A stretch of 64,000 bases of DNA from Kordiimonas gwangyangensis DSM 19435 = JCM 12864 (GCF_000375545.1 NZ_AQXF01000002.1:34704-98703), one strand, 5' to 3'. Numbered from the stretch's first letter, positions 1-10,303 are shown. Translations and numbers: made by a program. Notes: generated from the sequence alone by a model not told the origin.

Positions 1-275
1 CGTTCGACCGGGTGCTGAAGGAAGTGAAACAGGTATTCGCCTGCCACCGGGCCGAGGGCACCTACGCGGGCGGCATTCACCTTGAACTGACAGGCCAGAA
101 TGTGACCGAGTGCATCGGCGGCGCCGTGGCGATCACGGAAGAGGGGCTTTCAAGCCGCTACCACACCCACTGCGACCCGCGCCTGAATGCAAGCCAGTCG
201 ATCGAGCTTGCCTTCCAGCTCGCCGAAGCGCTCAAGGAAGAACGCCTCGCCATGAGCGAGACCGCGGCCGCGTAA
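1..275 (+). CDS. Class II 3-deoxy-7-phosphoheptulonate (DAHP) synthase, C-terminal fragment
   Basis: Open from the window edge (frame begins at base 3), so only about the last 90 residues are present. DAHP synthase condenses phosphoenolpyruvate and erythrose 4-phosphate, the first step of the shikimate pathway. The visible stretch has the class II C-terminal signature: [19 protein letters not shown], then [20 protein letters not shown], which is typical of the plant/AroA-II type and not of E. coli AroFGH. The stop TAA is at 273-275 and a strong terminator follows within 25 bases, so this is the end of a transcription unit. The family call is firm; the rest of the gene lies upstream of the window. 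Confidence 0.93.
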   Translation, partial: FDRVLKEVKQVFACHRAEGTYAGGIHLELTGQNVTECIGGAVAITEEGLSSRYHTHCDPRLNASQSIELAFQLAEALKEERLAMSETAAA

Positions 276-295
276 GCGACACCAGATACCAGTCA

Positions 296-323
296 AAAAG
301 GCGGCCCTTCGGTCGCCTTTTTT
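296..323 (+). terminator. Rho-independent terminator after DAHP synthase
   Basis: Stem AAAGGCGGCC / GGTCGCCTTT (one G-T pair) with a CTTC loop, followed by a T run (318-323). It ends a few bases before any possible upstream start of the next gene, which supports the internal start chosen there. Confidence 0.85.
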
Positions 324-383
324 GTAGCCATGAGTACGGTGCCAACCTACTATTTTGCCAGCTTGATTGGGGAATTGGCTGGT

Positions 384-887
384 ATGACAGTGTTTAAGGT
401 GTCGCGATGGCGTTCGTTCGCGTTGGCTTTGGTAATCGGCGTATTTTCGCTGATATGCTTTCTAGCCAGCGAGAGCGAGTTTGCCGATAAAGGAAACATC
501 CCGTTTATCCTGTTGCCGGGTGCAATTTTTTTGGGTTGGGTGTGTGTCACCATTCTTGTTCGTGACGCGAAACGTTCGAAGTTGATGTTAGATGCTGATG
601 GTCTGCATTGGGATCACGAATTTCACCCATGGACAGGGATTGCGAGATACCGGGGTAGGGAATACACGGGCGGTCATTTCATTTTGGTGACCTTCAAAAA
701 TCGTAAACCGCACAAAACAACCCGCAGCTCCCGCTCTATCTGGAGCAAAGTGGAGGAATGGGGGAGTGTATTGGATGCATGGCGCGACGACGTTGACTTG
801 ATAATAGACACATCGCGTTTTGACGCGCGGAATAAAACCATCCTCGGCGCCATGGATCGCTATTTCCAAGCCGCCTCAGGCTCCTAA
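384..887 (+). CDS. Hypothetical two-helix membrane protein with PH-like cytoplasmic domain
   Basis: About 167 residues from ATG 384. I prefer this start because GGGGAA lies about 10 bases upstream, whereas the in-frame ATG at 330 abuts the terminator and has no ribosome site. Two hydrophobic segments lie near the N-terminus (around FALALVIGVFSLICFL and PFILLPGAIFLGWVCVTILV), followed by a soluble region of beta character (LMLDADGLHWDHEFHPW, then HFILVTFKNRKP) and a C-terminal helix. This layout resembles small bacterial membrane proteins with a PH-type domain, but I do not recognise a named family. Base composition is visibly more AT-rich than the flanking core genes. Function unknown. Confidence 0.6.
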   Translation: MTVFKVSRWRSFALALVIGVFSLICFLASESEFADKGNIPFILLPGAIFLGWVCVTILVRDAKRSKLMLDADGLHWDHEFHPWTGIARYRGREYTGGHFILVTFKNRKPHKTTRSSRSIWSKVEEWGSVLDAWRDDVDLIIDTSRFDARNKTILGAMDRYFQAASGS

Positions 888-1010
888 CCAGCCCGCCCGT
901 AAACCACCCAAGCACGAAAATACTATCGTTATGCTCTATATGGAGCATCGCTGCACTCTCGGCTATCCTTGAAGGCTAACGAGTTTCTCGAGAACTGGGG
1001 GCGGTTCGTC

Positions 1011-2024
1011 ATGATTGATCGTGCGATGGGGCAATCGCTGGATCCCGATACATTGATGAGCATCATCAAGGTGCAGTCCGAAATTGCGTCGCTGGGCTAT
1101 GACCTGAGCGCGGTGATGGACTTTGTCACCGAACAGGCGCAGGCGATGACCCGCGCGGGTGGCGCGGTGCTCGAACTCGCCGAGGATGACCAGATGGTTT
1201 ACCGCGCTGTTGCCGGTATGGCGTCGCATCAGCTTGGGCTCCGTCTGGACCGCGCGACCAGCATGTCCGGCATGAGTGTGGAGACCGGTGAGGTACTGAC
1301 CTGCACTGACAGTGAGACTGATAACCGGGTCGACCGTGATGCCTGCCGCAAGGTGGGCCTGCGCTCCATGGTCGTCGTGCCGCTGGTGCACCGGGGCTCG
1401 CCTGTCGGTGTGCTCAAGGTCATGTCGGAACAGGTGGATGCCTTCGCACGCCGCGATGCCACGGTGCTTGGCCTGATGGCCGAACTGATTGCAGCCAGTG
1501 TGTCGCAGTCCGCCCGGCTTGAAAACAACGACCTTTATCACCGCGCGACCCATGATGCGCTGACCGGGCTTGCCAACCGTGCGCTGTTTTATGACCGGCT
1601 GCGGCAGGGTGTGGCGCTCAGCAAACGGCGGGAGAGCAAGGTTGGCGTGTTGATCCTTGATCTGGACGGCCTCAAACCCATCAACGACGCCTGCGGCCAC
1701 CGGGCAGGGGATGCCGCCATCCGCGAGACCGCTACGCGCATCAAACAGGTTTCCCGCCAGTCAGACACGACCGCAAGGCTGGGCGGCGACGAGTTCGGCG
1801 TCATTCTGAATGATGTGCAGGCGCGCGACTGTACGGAGCGGCACGCCAGCCGCCTCGCGGAGGTCATTGAACAGCCTTTCCGGTTCGAGGGGCAGGAGCT
1901 GCCGCTTGGTGTTTCCATCGGTGCTGCGGTGTTCCCTGACGATGGCAGTTGCGTGGAGACCCTCGTTGAGAATGCCGACCGGCTGATGTACCAAAGCAAA
2001 CGCGAACGCAAGGGCGAAGCCTGA
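1011..2024 (+). CDS. GAF-GGDEF diguanylate cyclase
   Basis: Predicted to make cyclic di-GMP from two GTP. From ATG 1011 (GGGGG 9 bases upstream) it is 337 residues; an in-frame TTG at 969 would add 14 residues but has no ribosome site. An N-terminal GAF-type sensor (about residues 28-165) is followed by a GGDEF domain (about 175-330). The active-site loop is intact (LGGDEFG at 257-263) and the metal-binding DLDGLKPIND motif is present. RQSD lies exactly five residues before GGDEF, matching the RxxD product-inhibition site, so feedback control is expected. No EAL domain and no membrane segment: a soluble cytoplasmic enzyme. The GAF ligand cannot be read from sequence. Confidence 0.92.
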   Translation: MIDRAMGQSLDPDTLMSIIKVQSEIASLGYDLSAVMDFVTEQAQAMTRAGGAVLELAEDDQMVYRAVAGMASHQLGLRLDRATSMSGMSVETGEVLTCTDSETDNRVDRDACRKVGLRSMVVVPLVHRGSPVGVLKVMSEQVDAFARRDATVLGLMAELIAASVSQSARLENNDLYHRATHDALTGLANRALFYDRLRQGVALSKRRESKVGVLILDLDGLKPINDACGHRAGDAAIRETATRIKQVSRQSDTTARLGGDEFGVILNDVQARDCTERHASRLAEVIEQPFRFEGQELPLGVSIGAAVFPDDGSCVETLVENADRLMYQSKRERKGEA

Positions 2025-2141
2025 GGGAATGGAAACCGCGACCCGCAAGGTAGCGCACGCAATTACTAACCCATTGTTATTATTGACCTGACCTCCACAT
2101 GTGCCAGCATGCCCCCAACATATATCAAGGGAGGATATGCC

Positions 2142-2513
2142 ATGCTGGAAAAAGTGGCCTTCACCGTGTACCCGGTGACCGACGTTCCGCGCGCCCGCGC
2201 CTTTTATGAAGGGCTTCTGGGCCTTGATACCCACGGTACCGAGAAGATCGGCAAGGAAATGGCGTGGATCGAATATGACCTGCCGGGTGGCGGCTGTTTC
2301 GCGATCGCGAACTTCACCGAGAACACACCCCATGCCACGGCGGGCGGCACCATTGCCTTTGAAGTGAACGACCTTGACGCGCTCTTGGCGCACCTCAAAT
2401 CCAACGGGGTTGAGTTCATGAGCGATATGACCCACAGCCCAGCATGCCGCATGGCGGTGTGCCTTGACCCAGACGGGAACTCTATCCTCTTGCATCAACT
2501 CAAGAATAAATAA
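2142..2513 (+). CDS. VOC-family (glyoxalase/bleomycin-resistance fold) protein
   Basis: 123 residues from ATG 2142, preceded by AAGGGAGGA at ideal spacing; an upstream in-frame ATG at 2109 lacks this. The paired beta-alpha-beta-beta-beta layout of the vicinal oxygen chelate fold is clear: an N-terminal VTDVPRARAFYEGLLGL segment and a C-terminal VCLDPDGNSILLHQ segment, where the family usually supplies its last metal ligand. Members include glyoxalase I, ring-cleaving dioxygenases and antibiotic-binding proteins; the substrate cannot be assigned here. It stands alone between two unrelated genes, apparently as its own unit. Confidence 0.85.
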   Translation: MLEKVAFTVYPVTDVPRARAFYEGLLGLDTHGTEKIGKEMAWIEYDLPGGGCFAIANFTENTPHATAGGTIAFEVNDLDALLAHLKSNGVEFMSDMTHSPACRMAVCLDPDGNSILLHQLKNK

Positions 2514-2722
2514 CCACAGGGCGAAAATTCTTGCCACGCGCCACACCCTTGGGACAAACCGTTGCAGCTTGTTCTAATTTTGGTTGCATGCGGGGGAAAA
2601 AGCACTTAGCAGATTTAATGTAGTGATTCCGACGGCACTTTATGCAGGTACTGCCGATGCAGACTGTGGCCCTTGGGGTAGGCGCTAGCTATTTGTAATT
2701 TATGGATACTGAAGAGTGTTTT

Positions 2723-3595
2723 ATGAAAAACGATATTTTTTATCGTAACATGCCGCTTTTTATGATGGGGGATGTCGAAGCCATAGCCGTCAAAAATGGC
2801 TGGTCACCGCTGGAAACGGAGGTAGCAACCTCGTTGGCGCGTGATGGTTACGCCGTATTGGATTTTCCGGACGATACGGTGGATGAATTGGCTTCCGCGG
2901 TAATTGCGGACCTTGAGGGCCTATACAAGCCTCCCCATAATAAGGTGTTAAATGGCTTCAGGCTCTCTAGCGCCGCTAAGCGTATCGCTACAAACCAGAA
3001 GGTGCTTGACTTGCTCTCCAAGATATATGGACGGGTTGCATTCCCCTTCCAGACTCTCAATTTCAGCCACGGGAGCGAGCAACATATCCATAGCGATGCG
3101 GTGCATTTTAACTCTTTTCCTCGAAATTTTATGTGCGGTGTTTGGGTTGCGCTTGAAGATATAACCGAGAGCAACGGACCACTCGAGTATTATCCTGGCT
3201 CCCAGAATCACTCATATGTGGATTATGCTGAACTTGGCATGAAGGCCTCAGCCCAGCAGCACCCATATGAGCTTTACTGTGAACTTGAGCAATATTGGGC
3301 TTGGCTGGTCGCCAGCTTCGGCTGGCGGCGCGAACTACTGACCTGCAAGAAGGGGACTGCGCTGATTTGGGCCGCAAATCTCTTGCATGGTGGGTCCATG
3401 CACCACAACAAGGGTGAGACCCGATATAGCCAGGTCACTCACTACTACTTTGATGATTGTACCTATTATACTCCGTTGCAGACGGATTTCATTTTAGGCA
3501 AGGCGAATGTTCGCCGTCCTTTCGATATTGTCCGGGGCGAATTTCGAGAGTCCATGTACGTGGACGTTACAATCGATCCAGAAAATTACCGTTAA
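2723..3595 (+). CDS. Phytanoyl-CoA dioxygenase (PhyH) family Fe(II)/2-oxoglutarate oxygenase
   Basis: 290 residues from ATG 2723 (AAGAG upstream); ATG 2702 is in frame but lacks a ribosome site. The PhyH cupin core is visible: HxD iron ligands in HIHSDAVHF (H123, D125), distal His in LLHGGS (H222), and a downstream Arg (R234, in ETRYSQ) for 2-oxoglutarate binding. The PLEYYPGSQNHSY stretch is typical of PhyH proteins acting on small metabolites or natural-product intermediates. Codon use is distinctly AT-richer than its neighbours and about 200 bases of non-coding DNA precede it, which suggests acquisition by transfer. No neighbour points to a substrate. Confidence 0.85.
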   Translation: MKNDIFYRNMPLFMMGDVEAIAVKNGWSPLETEVATSLARDGYAVLDFPDDTVDELASAVIADLEGLYKPPHNKVLNGFRLSSAAKRIATNQKVLDLLSKIYGRVAFPFQTLNFSHGSEQHIHSDAVHFNSFPRNFMCGVWVALEDITESNGPLEYYPGSQNHSYVDYAELGMKASAQQHPYELYCELEQYWAWLVASFGWRRELLTCKKGTALIWAANLLHGGSMHHNKGETRYSQVTHYYFDDCTYYTPLQTDFILGKANVRRPFDIVRGEFRESMYVDVTIDPENYR

Positions 3596-3693
3596 AGCTA
3601 GGCCTCTCTGAACTGTATCCCAAATTTGTTGGGCTCTCGCTCGCGCACATACCAGATTTGGTTGCGAAAAGAGGGCCGGTCATTATAGTTTTA

Positions 3694-3707
3694 TGACAGC
3701 GCTGTCA
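3694..3707. promoter_or_regulatory. Perfect 14-bp palindrome, LacI/GalR-type operator
   Basis: TGACAGCGCTGTCA, a perfect palindrome with a central CG step as in LacI-family operators, lies 34 bases before the start at 3742. No LacI-family gene is present in this window, so the regulator would act from elsewhere. Confidence 0.6.
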
Positions 3708-3741
3708 AATAATCTGTGATGCTTTCGTGAGAGGAAGAGCT

Positions 3742-5085
3742 ATGGAGTTATTGCAAGTCCGGGTTGGGTTGCTGTGTCAGGTACTAGCCCTTGGGGCTGC
3801 GCTCACTGGCACCGCACTCAGCGCGCCGGTTATGGCGGACGACGATATCTTCTTTATCTCCCGCGAGGCGTATGCTGACAAGCTGGCCGGTTTCTGGCTC
3901 GGCCAGTCCATCGCGAACTGGACCGGGCTGACGACCGAGATGGTGCGGGTGGAGCCACCCTTTTTCACCGATGCCGACTGGGGCAAACAGGCTGAGCCCG
4001 CCATTTGGGGCAAGTTCCCCTTCCATGCGGGCACGATCGACTTTTTCCTGCTGACGGACGCTGACCGTGCCTGGGGCTCGGACGATGATACGGACATTGA
4101 ATATATGTACCAGTATCTGATGGAAAAGGCGGGCCGGGGCCTGTTGACAGCTGAAGAGATCCGCGACGGCTGGCTGACGCATATCTACACCAACGCGGAT
4201 GCGCCGCTGTCGCCCAACACCTTCAAGCGCGAGAATTACCTTTGGGTCGCCAATGAGCGCGCGCATGAACTGATGCAGGCAGGCATGCTGCCGCCCGACA
4301 CCAGCAAGCCGGAGAATAACGAGGTCTCCGACATGATTGACGCGCAACTGACGACCGAGATTTTTGGCCTGTTTGCGCCTGCGCGCCCTGATGTGGCGCG
4401 GCACTTTGCCGACCTGCCGATCAGCGTGAGCGCGCACGGCGACGCGGCGGCCATCGCACATTTTTATGTCACCATGCATGCGCTTGCTTCCCGCGTGGAT
4501 ACGGGGCTCAGCATGAAAGAACAAACCGAATGGCTGGCGGAGAAGGCACGCATGGAACTGCCGGATGGCAGCACACCTGCCGCCATGTATGACTTTGTAC
4601 TGGCATCCTACCTCGCCGCCGCGAGCGCCGATGATTGGGAAGAAACGCGCGATGCGGTGTATAACCGCTATCAGGCGCATGGCACGGACGGTTATGTCTA
4701 CAAACAGGGATTTGACGCAGGCATCAATTTTGCCGCCAGCCTCATCAGCCTGTTTTTTGGTGAGGGGGACCTCAAGCGCACGATCCAGATCGGGACGCTC
4801 GCCGGGTGGGACAGTGATAACCCCACGGCCACATGGGGTGGGCTGATCGGTTTCATGCTTGGCCGCAAAGGCGTTGAAGAAGCGTTCGGCAAAGGCCCGC
4901 TCACGGATGCTTACTGGATCAGCCGCACAAGGCGGGCTTTCCCGGACCATACGCCGGACGGTGTGGGCGAGGACAGTTTCACCCTGATGGCGGAACGCGG
5001 TGTGAAGCTCATCGACCGCATCGTGGTGAATGAGCTTGGTGGCGACATCCAGTCCGGCACCTGGCATATCCCGCTGCCGGACTGA
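3742..5085 (+). CDS. Exported ADP-ribosylglycohydrolase-fold protein
   Basis: 447 residues from ATG 3742 with GAGAGGAAG upstream (a GTG at 3727 is in frame but less likely). It begins with a signal peptide (hydrophobic VGLLCQVLALGAALTGTAL, likely cleavage near the APVMADD segment), so a periplasmic or exported location is expected. The all-helical ARH fold is indicated by an early YADKLAGFWLGQSIANW segment, the acidic metal site SDDDTDIEY and the late LAGWDSDNPTATWGGLIGF segment, which correspond to the dinuclear magnesium site. ARH proteins remove ADP-ribose from proteins or small molecules; exported members with LacI-type operators often occur with nucleoside or sugar catabolism genes. The actual substrate is unknown. 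Confidence 0.82.
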   Translation: MELLQVRVGLLCQVLALGAALTGTALSAPVMADDDIFFISREAYADKLAGFWLGQSIANWTGLTTEMVRVEPPFFTDADWGKQAEPAIWGKFPFHAGTIDFFLLTDADRAWGSDDDTDIEYMYQYLMEKAGRGLLTAEEIRDGWLTHIYTNADAPLSPNTFKRENYLWVANERAHELMQAGMLPPDTSKPENNEVSDMIDAQLTTEIFGLFAPARPDVARHFADLPISVSAHGDAAAIAHFYVTMHALASRVDTGLSMKEQTEWLAEKARMELPDGSTPAAMYDFVLASYLAAASADDWEETRDAVYNRYQAHGTDGYVYKQGFDAGINFAASLISLFFGEGDLKRTIQIGTLAGWDSDNPTATWGGLIGFMLGRKGVEEAFGKGPLTDAYWISRTRRAFPDHTPDGVGEDSFTLMAERGVKLIDRIVVNELGGDIQSGTWHIPLPD

Positions 5086-5099
5086 AGACTTTCAAGGGA

Positions 5100-5729
5100 T
5101 TAGTCGCGTGTGTCGGTGGCGAGGCGGAGGGCAAGCCCCGCGAACACGCTTGCGAGCAGGTATTTCGGCCACCGGGCGCCGGTGCCTTCACTGCGGAAGC
5201 GGCGATGGAAATAACCGCTCGCCACAATCACCACGCCGTTCACAAAAAGCCCGATCACGTTAAGGATGGTCACAAGCAGCATGGTCTGCGCGAACACGCC
5301 CCCGGCCTCGATATTCAGGAACTGCGGGAAGAGGGCGAGCATGAAAAGCGCCACCTTGGGGTTGAGCACATTGGTGATGAAGCCGTCGCGGAACACACGC
5401 CGTTTGCGCATGGCGGCAGGCGCTGCTGTGCCGCCTGGCTGGGGCGCGCTGCGCACGGTCTGTACTGCGAGGTAAATGAGGTAAGCGGCCCCCGCGAAGC
5501 GTACGATATCGTACGCTACGGGCACCAGGGTGAAAAGCTGCGCGAGGCCGAGTGCTACCGCAAGCGCGTGGCAGTAACAGCCCGCTGCGATACCTGCGTA
5601 GGTCAGGAAGCCCGCCTTGCGGCCCTGCGCGGCTGAACGCGACGCAATAAGCAGCATGTCAGGCCCCGGCGTGACGGTGAGCGCGAGACAGGCAGCGGAA
5701 AACAGCAGCAGTGTGGAAAGGTCCGGCAT
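5100..5729 (-). CDS. LysE/RhtB-family amino-acid exporter
   Basis: 209 residues from ATG 5729, with GAGGAA upstream on the minus strand; a TTG at 5744 is in frame but less likely. Six hydrophobic segments can be picked out, and the family signature is present near the N-terminus (LALTVTPGPDMLLI) together with the later GFITNVLNPKVALFMLALFPQF. RhtB proteins export amino acids such as homoserine, threonine or leucine; the substrate cannot be predicted here. The gene is convergent with the ADP-ribosylglycohydrolase-fold gene and divergent from nadE. Confidence 0.9.
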   Translation of the reverse strand: MPDLSTLLLFSAACLALTVTPGPDMLLIASRSAAQGRKAGFLTYAGIAAGCYCHALAVALGLAQLFTLVPVAYDIVRFAGAAYLIYLAVQTVRSAPQPGGTAAPAAMRKRRVFRDGFITNVLNPKVALFMLALFPQFLNIEAGGVFAQTMLLVTILNVIGLFVNGVVIVASGYFHRRFRSEGTGARWPKYLLASVFAGLALRLATDTRD

Positions 5730-5747
5730 GAATATATTCCTCAAATG

Positions 5748-5787
5748 AAAAAGCCGGAACTGAGCTTTAACAGCTCGTCCGGCTTTC
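5748..5787 (-). terminator. GC-rich hairpin with T run just before the RhtB ribosome site
   Basis: Read on the minus strand, AAAGCCGGA pairs with a downstream TTCCGGCTTT, with an inner GAGCT/AGCTC helix, followed by TTTTT. It has the form of an intrinsic terminator but stands in front of the exporter's start and not behind a gene, so it may be a leader attenuator or may simply stop antisense transcription. Confidence 0.5.
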
Positions 5788-5913
5788 TCAATCGGAATGT
5801 TGTGGGGTCAGGAGAATGTGAACGTGTCTGACGTGTTGGCGGGCTTGGCCCGGATGGCGGCCTTTCTGTTTTCTTATCTTGTCGGCACATGGCTTTGAGG
5901 GTAAAAGCGCGGC

Positions 5914-7590
5914 ATGAGCGAGACTTTATCCATATATATCGCGCAGCTGAATGCGACCGTGGGGGCAATCGAGGCGAACGCCGAGCGTATCCGTGCGGCG
6001 TATGGCCGCGCAACAGACGCGGGCGCTGACCTTGTGTTGACGCCTGAGCTGTCGCTGACCGGCTATCCGCTTGAGGATCTGGTGCTGAAACCGTTTTTTG
6101 TGCGTATGGCAAGGGAAGCGGTGGAGGAACTTGCGGGTGTCACCGCGGGCGAGGGCAAACCGGGGCTGATTATCGGTGCGCCTTGGTATGAGGGCAAAGC
6201 ACTCCATAACGCGATTTTCCTCCTCGAAGGCGGCGCGATTAAAGCCATCCGCTATAAGCAGGAGCTGCCGAACTACGGCGTGTTCGATGAGAAACGTGTG
6301 TTCATCTCCGGCACCAAGCCTGAGATTATCGAGTTCCGCGGCTTCAAGCTTGGCGCGCTGATTTGCGAGGACATGTGGTTCCCATCCGTTGCCAAGGCCT
6401 TCAAGGAGCAGGGCGCCGAGATCATCCTCGTGCCGACCTGTAGCCCGTTTGAGGCCGACAAGCACCCAGAGAGGCAGGTCCATGCCCGCAACCGGGTGGA
6501 TGAAACCGGCCTGCCGCTTGTCTTCTGCAATGAGATTTGCGGTCAGGATGAACTGGTGTTCGACGGCTCGTCGTTTGTGATGGCGGCGGACGGCAGCGTG
6601 CCGGTGCAGATGGATGCGTGGGCCGAGCAGGAGCTGATGACCGTGTGGCGCCGCGAGGGCGATCACCTCGTGTGCGAAACCACATATCAGGGCTACCAGC
6701 CGGACCGCATGGAAACCATGTATCAGGCCATGATGCTGGGGCTGAAAGACTATATCACCAAAAACCGTTTCCCCGGTGTGGTGCTGGGGCTTTCAGGCGG
6801 GATTGACAGCGCGCTCTCGGCCGCGGTGGCGGTGGATGTGCTGGGCGCGGATAAAGTGCACTGCATCATGATGCCGTCCAAATACACCTCCGGCGAAAGC
6901 GTGAGCGACGCTGAGAAGTGCGCCAAGGCGCTTGGCTGCCGCTATGACACCATCACCATCAAGCCGGGTGTAGACGCGTTTGGTGAGATGCTGGGGCCAA
7001 TTTTTGAAGGCACCACGCCGGACACGACGGAAGAAAACATCCAGTCGCGCCTGCGCGGGCTTATCCTCATGTCCATCTCCAACAAGTTTGGCGCGATGGT
7101 GCTGACGACGGGCAACAAGTCCGAAGTGTCGGTTGGGTATGCAACGCTCTACGGTGACATGTGCGGTGGCTATAATGTGCTCAAGGATGTTTACAAGATG
7201 GATGTCTTTGCGCTGTCGCGCTGGCGGAACGAGAATGTGCCTTTGGGCGCAGCTGGCCCGTCGGGCGAGGTGATCCCCGAGAATATCATCACCAAGCCGC
7301 CAACCGCCGAACTGCGCGAGGAGCAAAAGGACGAAGACAGCCTTCCGCCCTATGACAAGCTGGATGACATGCTGCGCTGCCTGGTGGATGAAGAGATGTC
7401 GGTCGCTGAAGTGGTGGCGCGCGGGCATGAATTTTCCGATGTTGCACGCATCGAGCACCTGTTATACATCGCCGAATACAAGCGTCGGCAGGCTGCGCCG
7501 GGTGTGAAGATCACCCGTAAGAATTTTGGCCGTGATAGGCGCTATCCTATCACAAATGGTTTCCGCAGTGCGCGAAAACACAATATATAG
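5914..7590 (+). CDS. nadE: NAD+ synthase, glutamine-hydrolysing
   Basis: 558 residues, the expected size for the two-domain enzyme that makes NAD+ from deamido-NAD+, ATP and glutamine. The N-terminal nitrilase-type glutaminase (about 1-260) shows its Glu (TPELSLTGYPLEDL), Lys (YKQELPNYGVFDEKR) and Cys (LGALICEDMWF) triad. The C-terminal synthetase carries the PP-loop LGLSGGIDSALSAA, then TGNKSEVSVGYATLYGDMCG. ATG 5914 is preceded by GAGGG at rather long spacing, but no better start is seen. It is followed at 32 bases by gltX, with no terminator between them. Confidence 0.97.
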   Translation: MSETLSIYIAQLNATVGAIEANAERIRAAYGRATDAGADLVLTPELSLTGYPLEDLVLKPFFVRMAREAVEELAGVTAGEGKPGLIIGAPWYEGKALHNAIFLLEGGAIKAIRYKQELPNYGVFDEKRVFISGTKPEIIEFRGFKLGALICEDMWFPSVAKAFKEQGAEIILVPTCSPFEADKHPERQVHARNRVDETGLPLVFCNEICGQDELVFDGSSFVMAADGSVPVQMDAWAEQELMTVWRREGDHLVCETTYQGYQPDRMETMYQAMMLGLKDYITKNRFPGVVLGLSGGIDSALSAAVAVDVLGADKVHCIMMPSKYTSGESVSDAEKCAKALGCRYDTITIKPGVDAFGEMLGPIFEGTTPDTTEENIQSRLRGLILMSISNKFGAMVLTTGNKSEVSVGYATLYGDMCGGYNVLKDVYKMDVFALSRWRNENVPLGAAGPSGEVIPENIITKPPTAELREEQKDEDSLPPYDKLDDMLRCLVDEEMSVAEVVARGHEFSDVARIEHLLYIAEYKRRQAAPGVKITRKNFGRDRRYPITNGFRSARKHNI

Positions 7591-7622
7591 TAATTACTTA
7601 GCTAAGCTAACTGGATAAAATC

Positions 7623-8954
7623 ATGACTGTTAAGGTTCGTTTCGCCCCGTCGCCCACTGGCAAACTGCATGTGGGGAATATTCGCGCAGCCCTCGTGAAC
7701 TGGCTGTTTGCGCGGCAGCAGGGCGGCACCTTTGTTCTGCGTATCGATGACACCGACCGAGAGCGGTCGACGGTCGAGAACGAAGAAGCGATCAAGCGCG
7801 ACCTCAAATGGCTTGGCCTCGAGTGGGATGAAACCTTCCGCCAGAGCGAGCGCTTCAAGCGCTACGACGAAGTGGTCGAGAAGCTGAAAGCCGAAGGCCG
7901 CCTCTACCCGTGCTACGAGAGCGCGGAAGAACTGGATATGAAACGCAAGATCCAGATGGGTCGTGGCCTGCCGCCGGTTTATGACCGCGCAGCGCTCAAG
8001 CTGACGGACGAAGAAAAAGCCAAGTTCGAGGCTGAAGGCCGCCAACCACACTGGCGCTTCAAGCTGGAGACCCCGGCGCGTGTTGACTGGACTGATCTCA
8101 TCCGCGGTGATGTCTCCATCGACCTCGAGGCGCTTTCTGACCCGATCCTGATCCGCGAAGATGGTTCTTACCTCTATACGCTGCCGAGCGTGGTGGACGA
8201 TGTTGACTATGGCATCACCCACATCGTGCGCGGTGAAGACCATGTGACGAACTCGGCCGTACAGGTGCAGATTTTTGAAGCCCTCGGTGGCAAGGCGCCC
8301 GAGATGGCGCACTTTGCACTGCTGACCGGCAAGGGCGGCGAAGGCCTGTCGAAGCGCCACGGCGCCATGTCGATCGAGGAATACCGCGATATCGCGAAGA
8401 TCGAGCCGATGGCGATCGTGAGCCTGCTCGCACGTGTCGGCACATCCGAGCCGATTGAACCCTTTGTTGCGCCGCAGCCGCTGATTGACGGTTTCGACTT
8501 CGGCAAATTTGGCCGTTCGACCGCGAAGCTCGACCCCGCTGACCTTGAGATGCTGAACGCCAAGATCCTGCACATGACGCCCTATGACGCCATCAAGGAC
8601 AAGCTTGACGGCATCGATGAGGCTTTCTGGACCACGGTGCAGCCCAACATCTCCAAACTTTCCGACATCAAGGAATGGCTGGCCATAGTGAATGGCCCGG
8701 TCACGCCGATCATTGAGGACGCAGCGCATATCGCCAAAGTGCGCGACCTGCTGCCGGAGGGCGAGCTGACGAGCGAAAGCTGGGGCGTTTGGACAAACGC
8801 GATCAAGGAAGCAACGGGCGTCAAGGGCCGTGGGCTTTTCATGCCGCTCCGCCAGGTGCTGACGGGGCAGGAACATGGCCCGGATATGGCCGCGCTTCTG
8901 CCACTTATTGGCCGCGAGAAAGTCATCGCGCGCCTTGAGGGCAAGAAAGCCTGA
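7623..8954 (+). CDS. gltX: Glutamate--tRNA ligase
   Basis: 443 residues. Class I aminoacyl-tRNA synthetase: the HIGH-type motif reads HVGN in APSPTGKLHVGNIR and the KMSKS-type motif is GLSKRHG. Alphaproteobacteria often carry two GltX proteins, one of which charges tRNA-Gln for later amidation by GatCAB. This is the shorter type; which tRNA it prefers cannot be decided by eye. The stop overlaps an upstream possible start of cysS (TGATG), so translation of the two synthetases is probably coupled. Confidence 0.96.
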   Translation: MTVKVRFAPSPTGKLHVGNIRAALVNWLFARQQGGTFVLRIDDTDRERSTVENEEAIKRDLKWLGLEWDETFRQSERFKRYDEVVEKLKAEGRLYPCYESAEELDMKRKIQMGRGLPPVYDRAALKLTDEEKAKFEAEGRQPHWRFKLETPARVDWTDLIRGDVSIDLEALSDPILIREDGSYLYTLPSVVDDVDYGITHIVRGEDHVTNSAVQVQIFEALGGKAPEMAHFALLTGKGGEGLSKRHGAMSIEEYRDIAKIEPMAIVSLLARVGTSEPIEPFVAPQPLIDGFDFGKFGRSTAKLDPADLEMLNAKILHMTPYDAIKDKLDGIDEAFWTTVQPNISKLSDIKEWLAIVNGPVTPIIEDAAHIAKVRDLLPEGELTSESWGVWTNAIKEATGVKGRGLFMPLRQVLTGQEHGPDMAALLPLIGREKVIARLEGKKA

Positions 8955-8965
8955 TGGGGGGCCGC

Positions 8966-10302
<1,337 letters not shown>

Positions 10303-10303
<1 letters not shown>

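Noticed and set aside
3784..5067. Long open frame on the minus strand opposite the ADP-ribosylglycohydrolase-fold gene (also similar ones at 7602-9119, 13580-15046, 59237-60631 and 60823-62193)
   Set aside because: Codon-bias shadows of well-identified genes on the other strand; no family similarity and unnatural composition.
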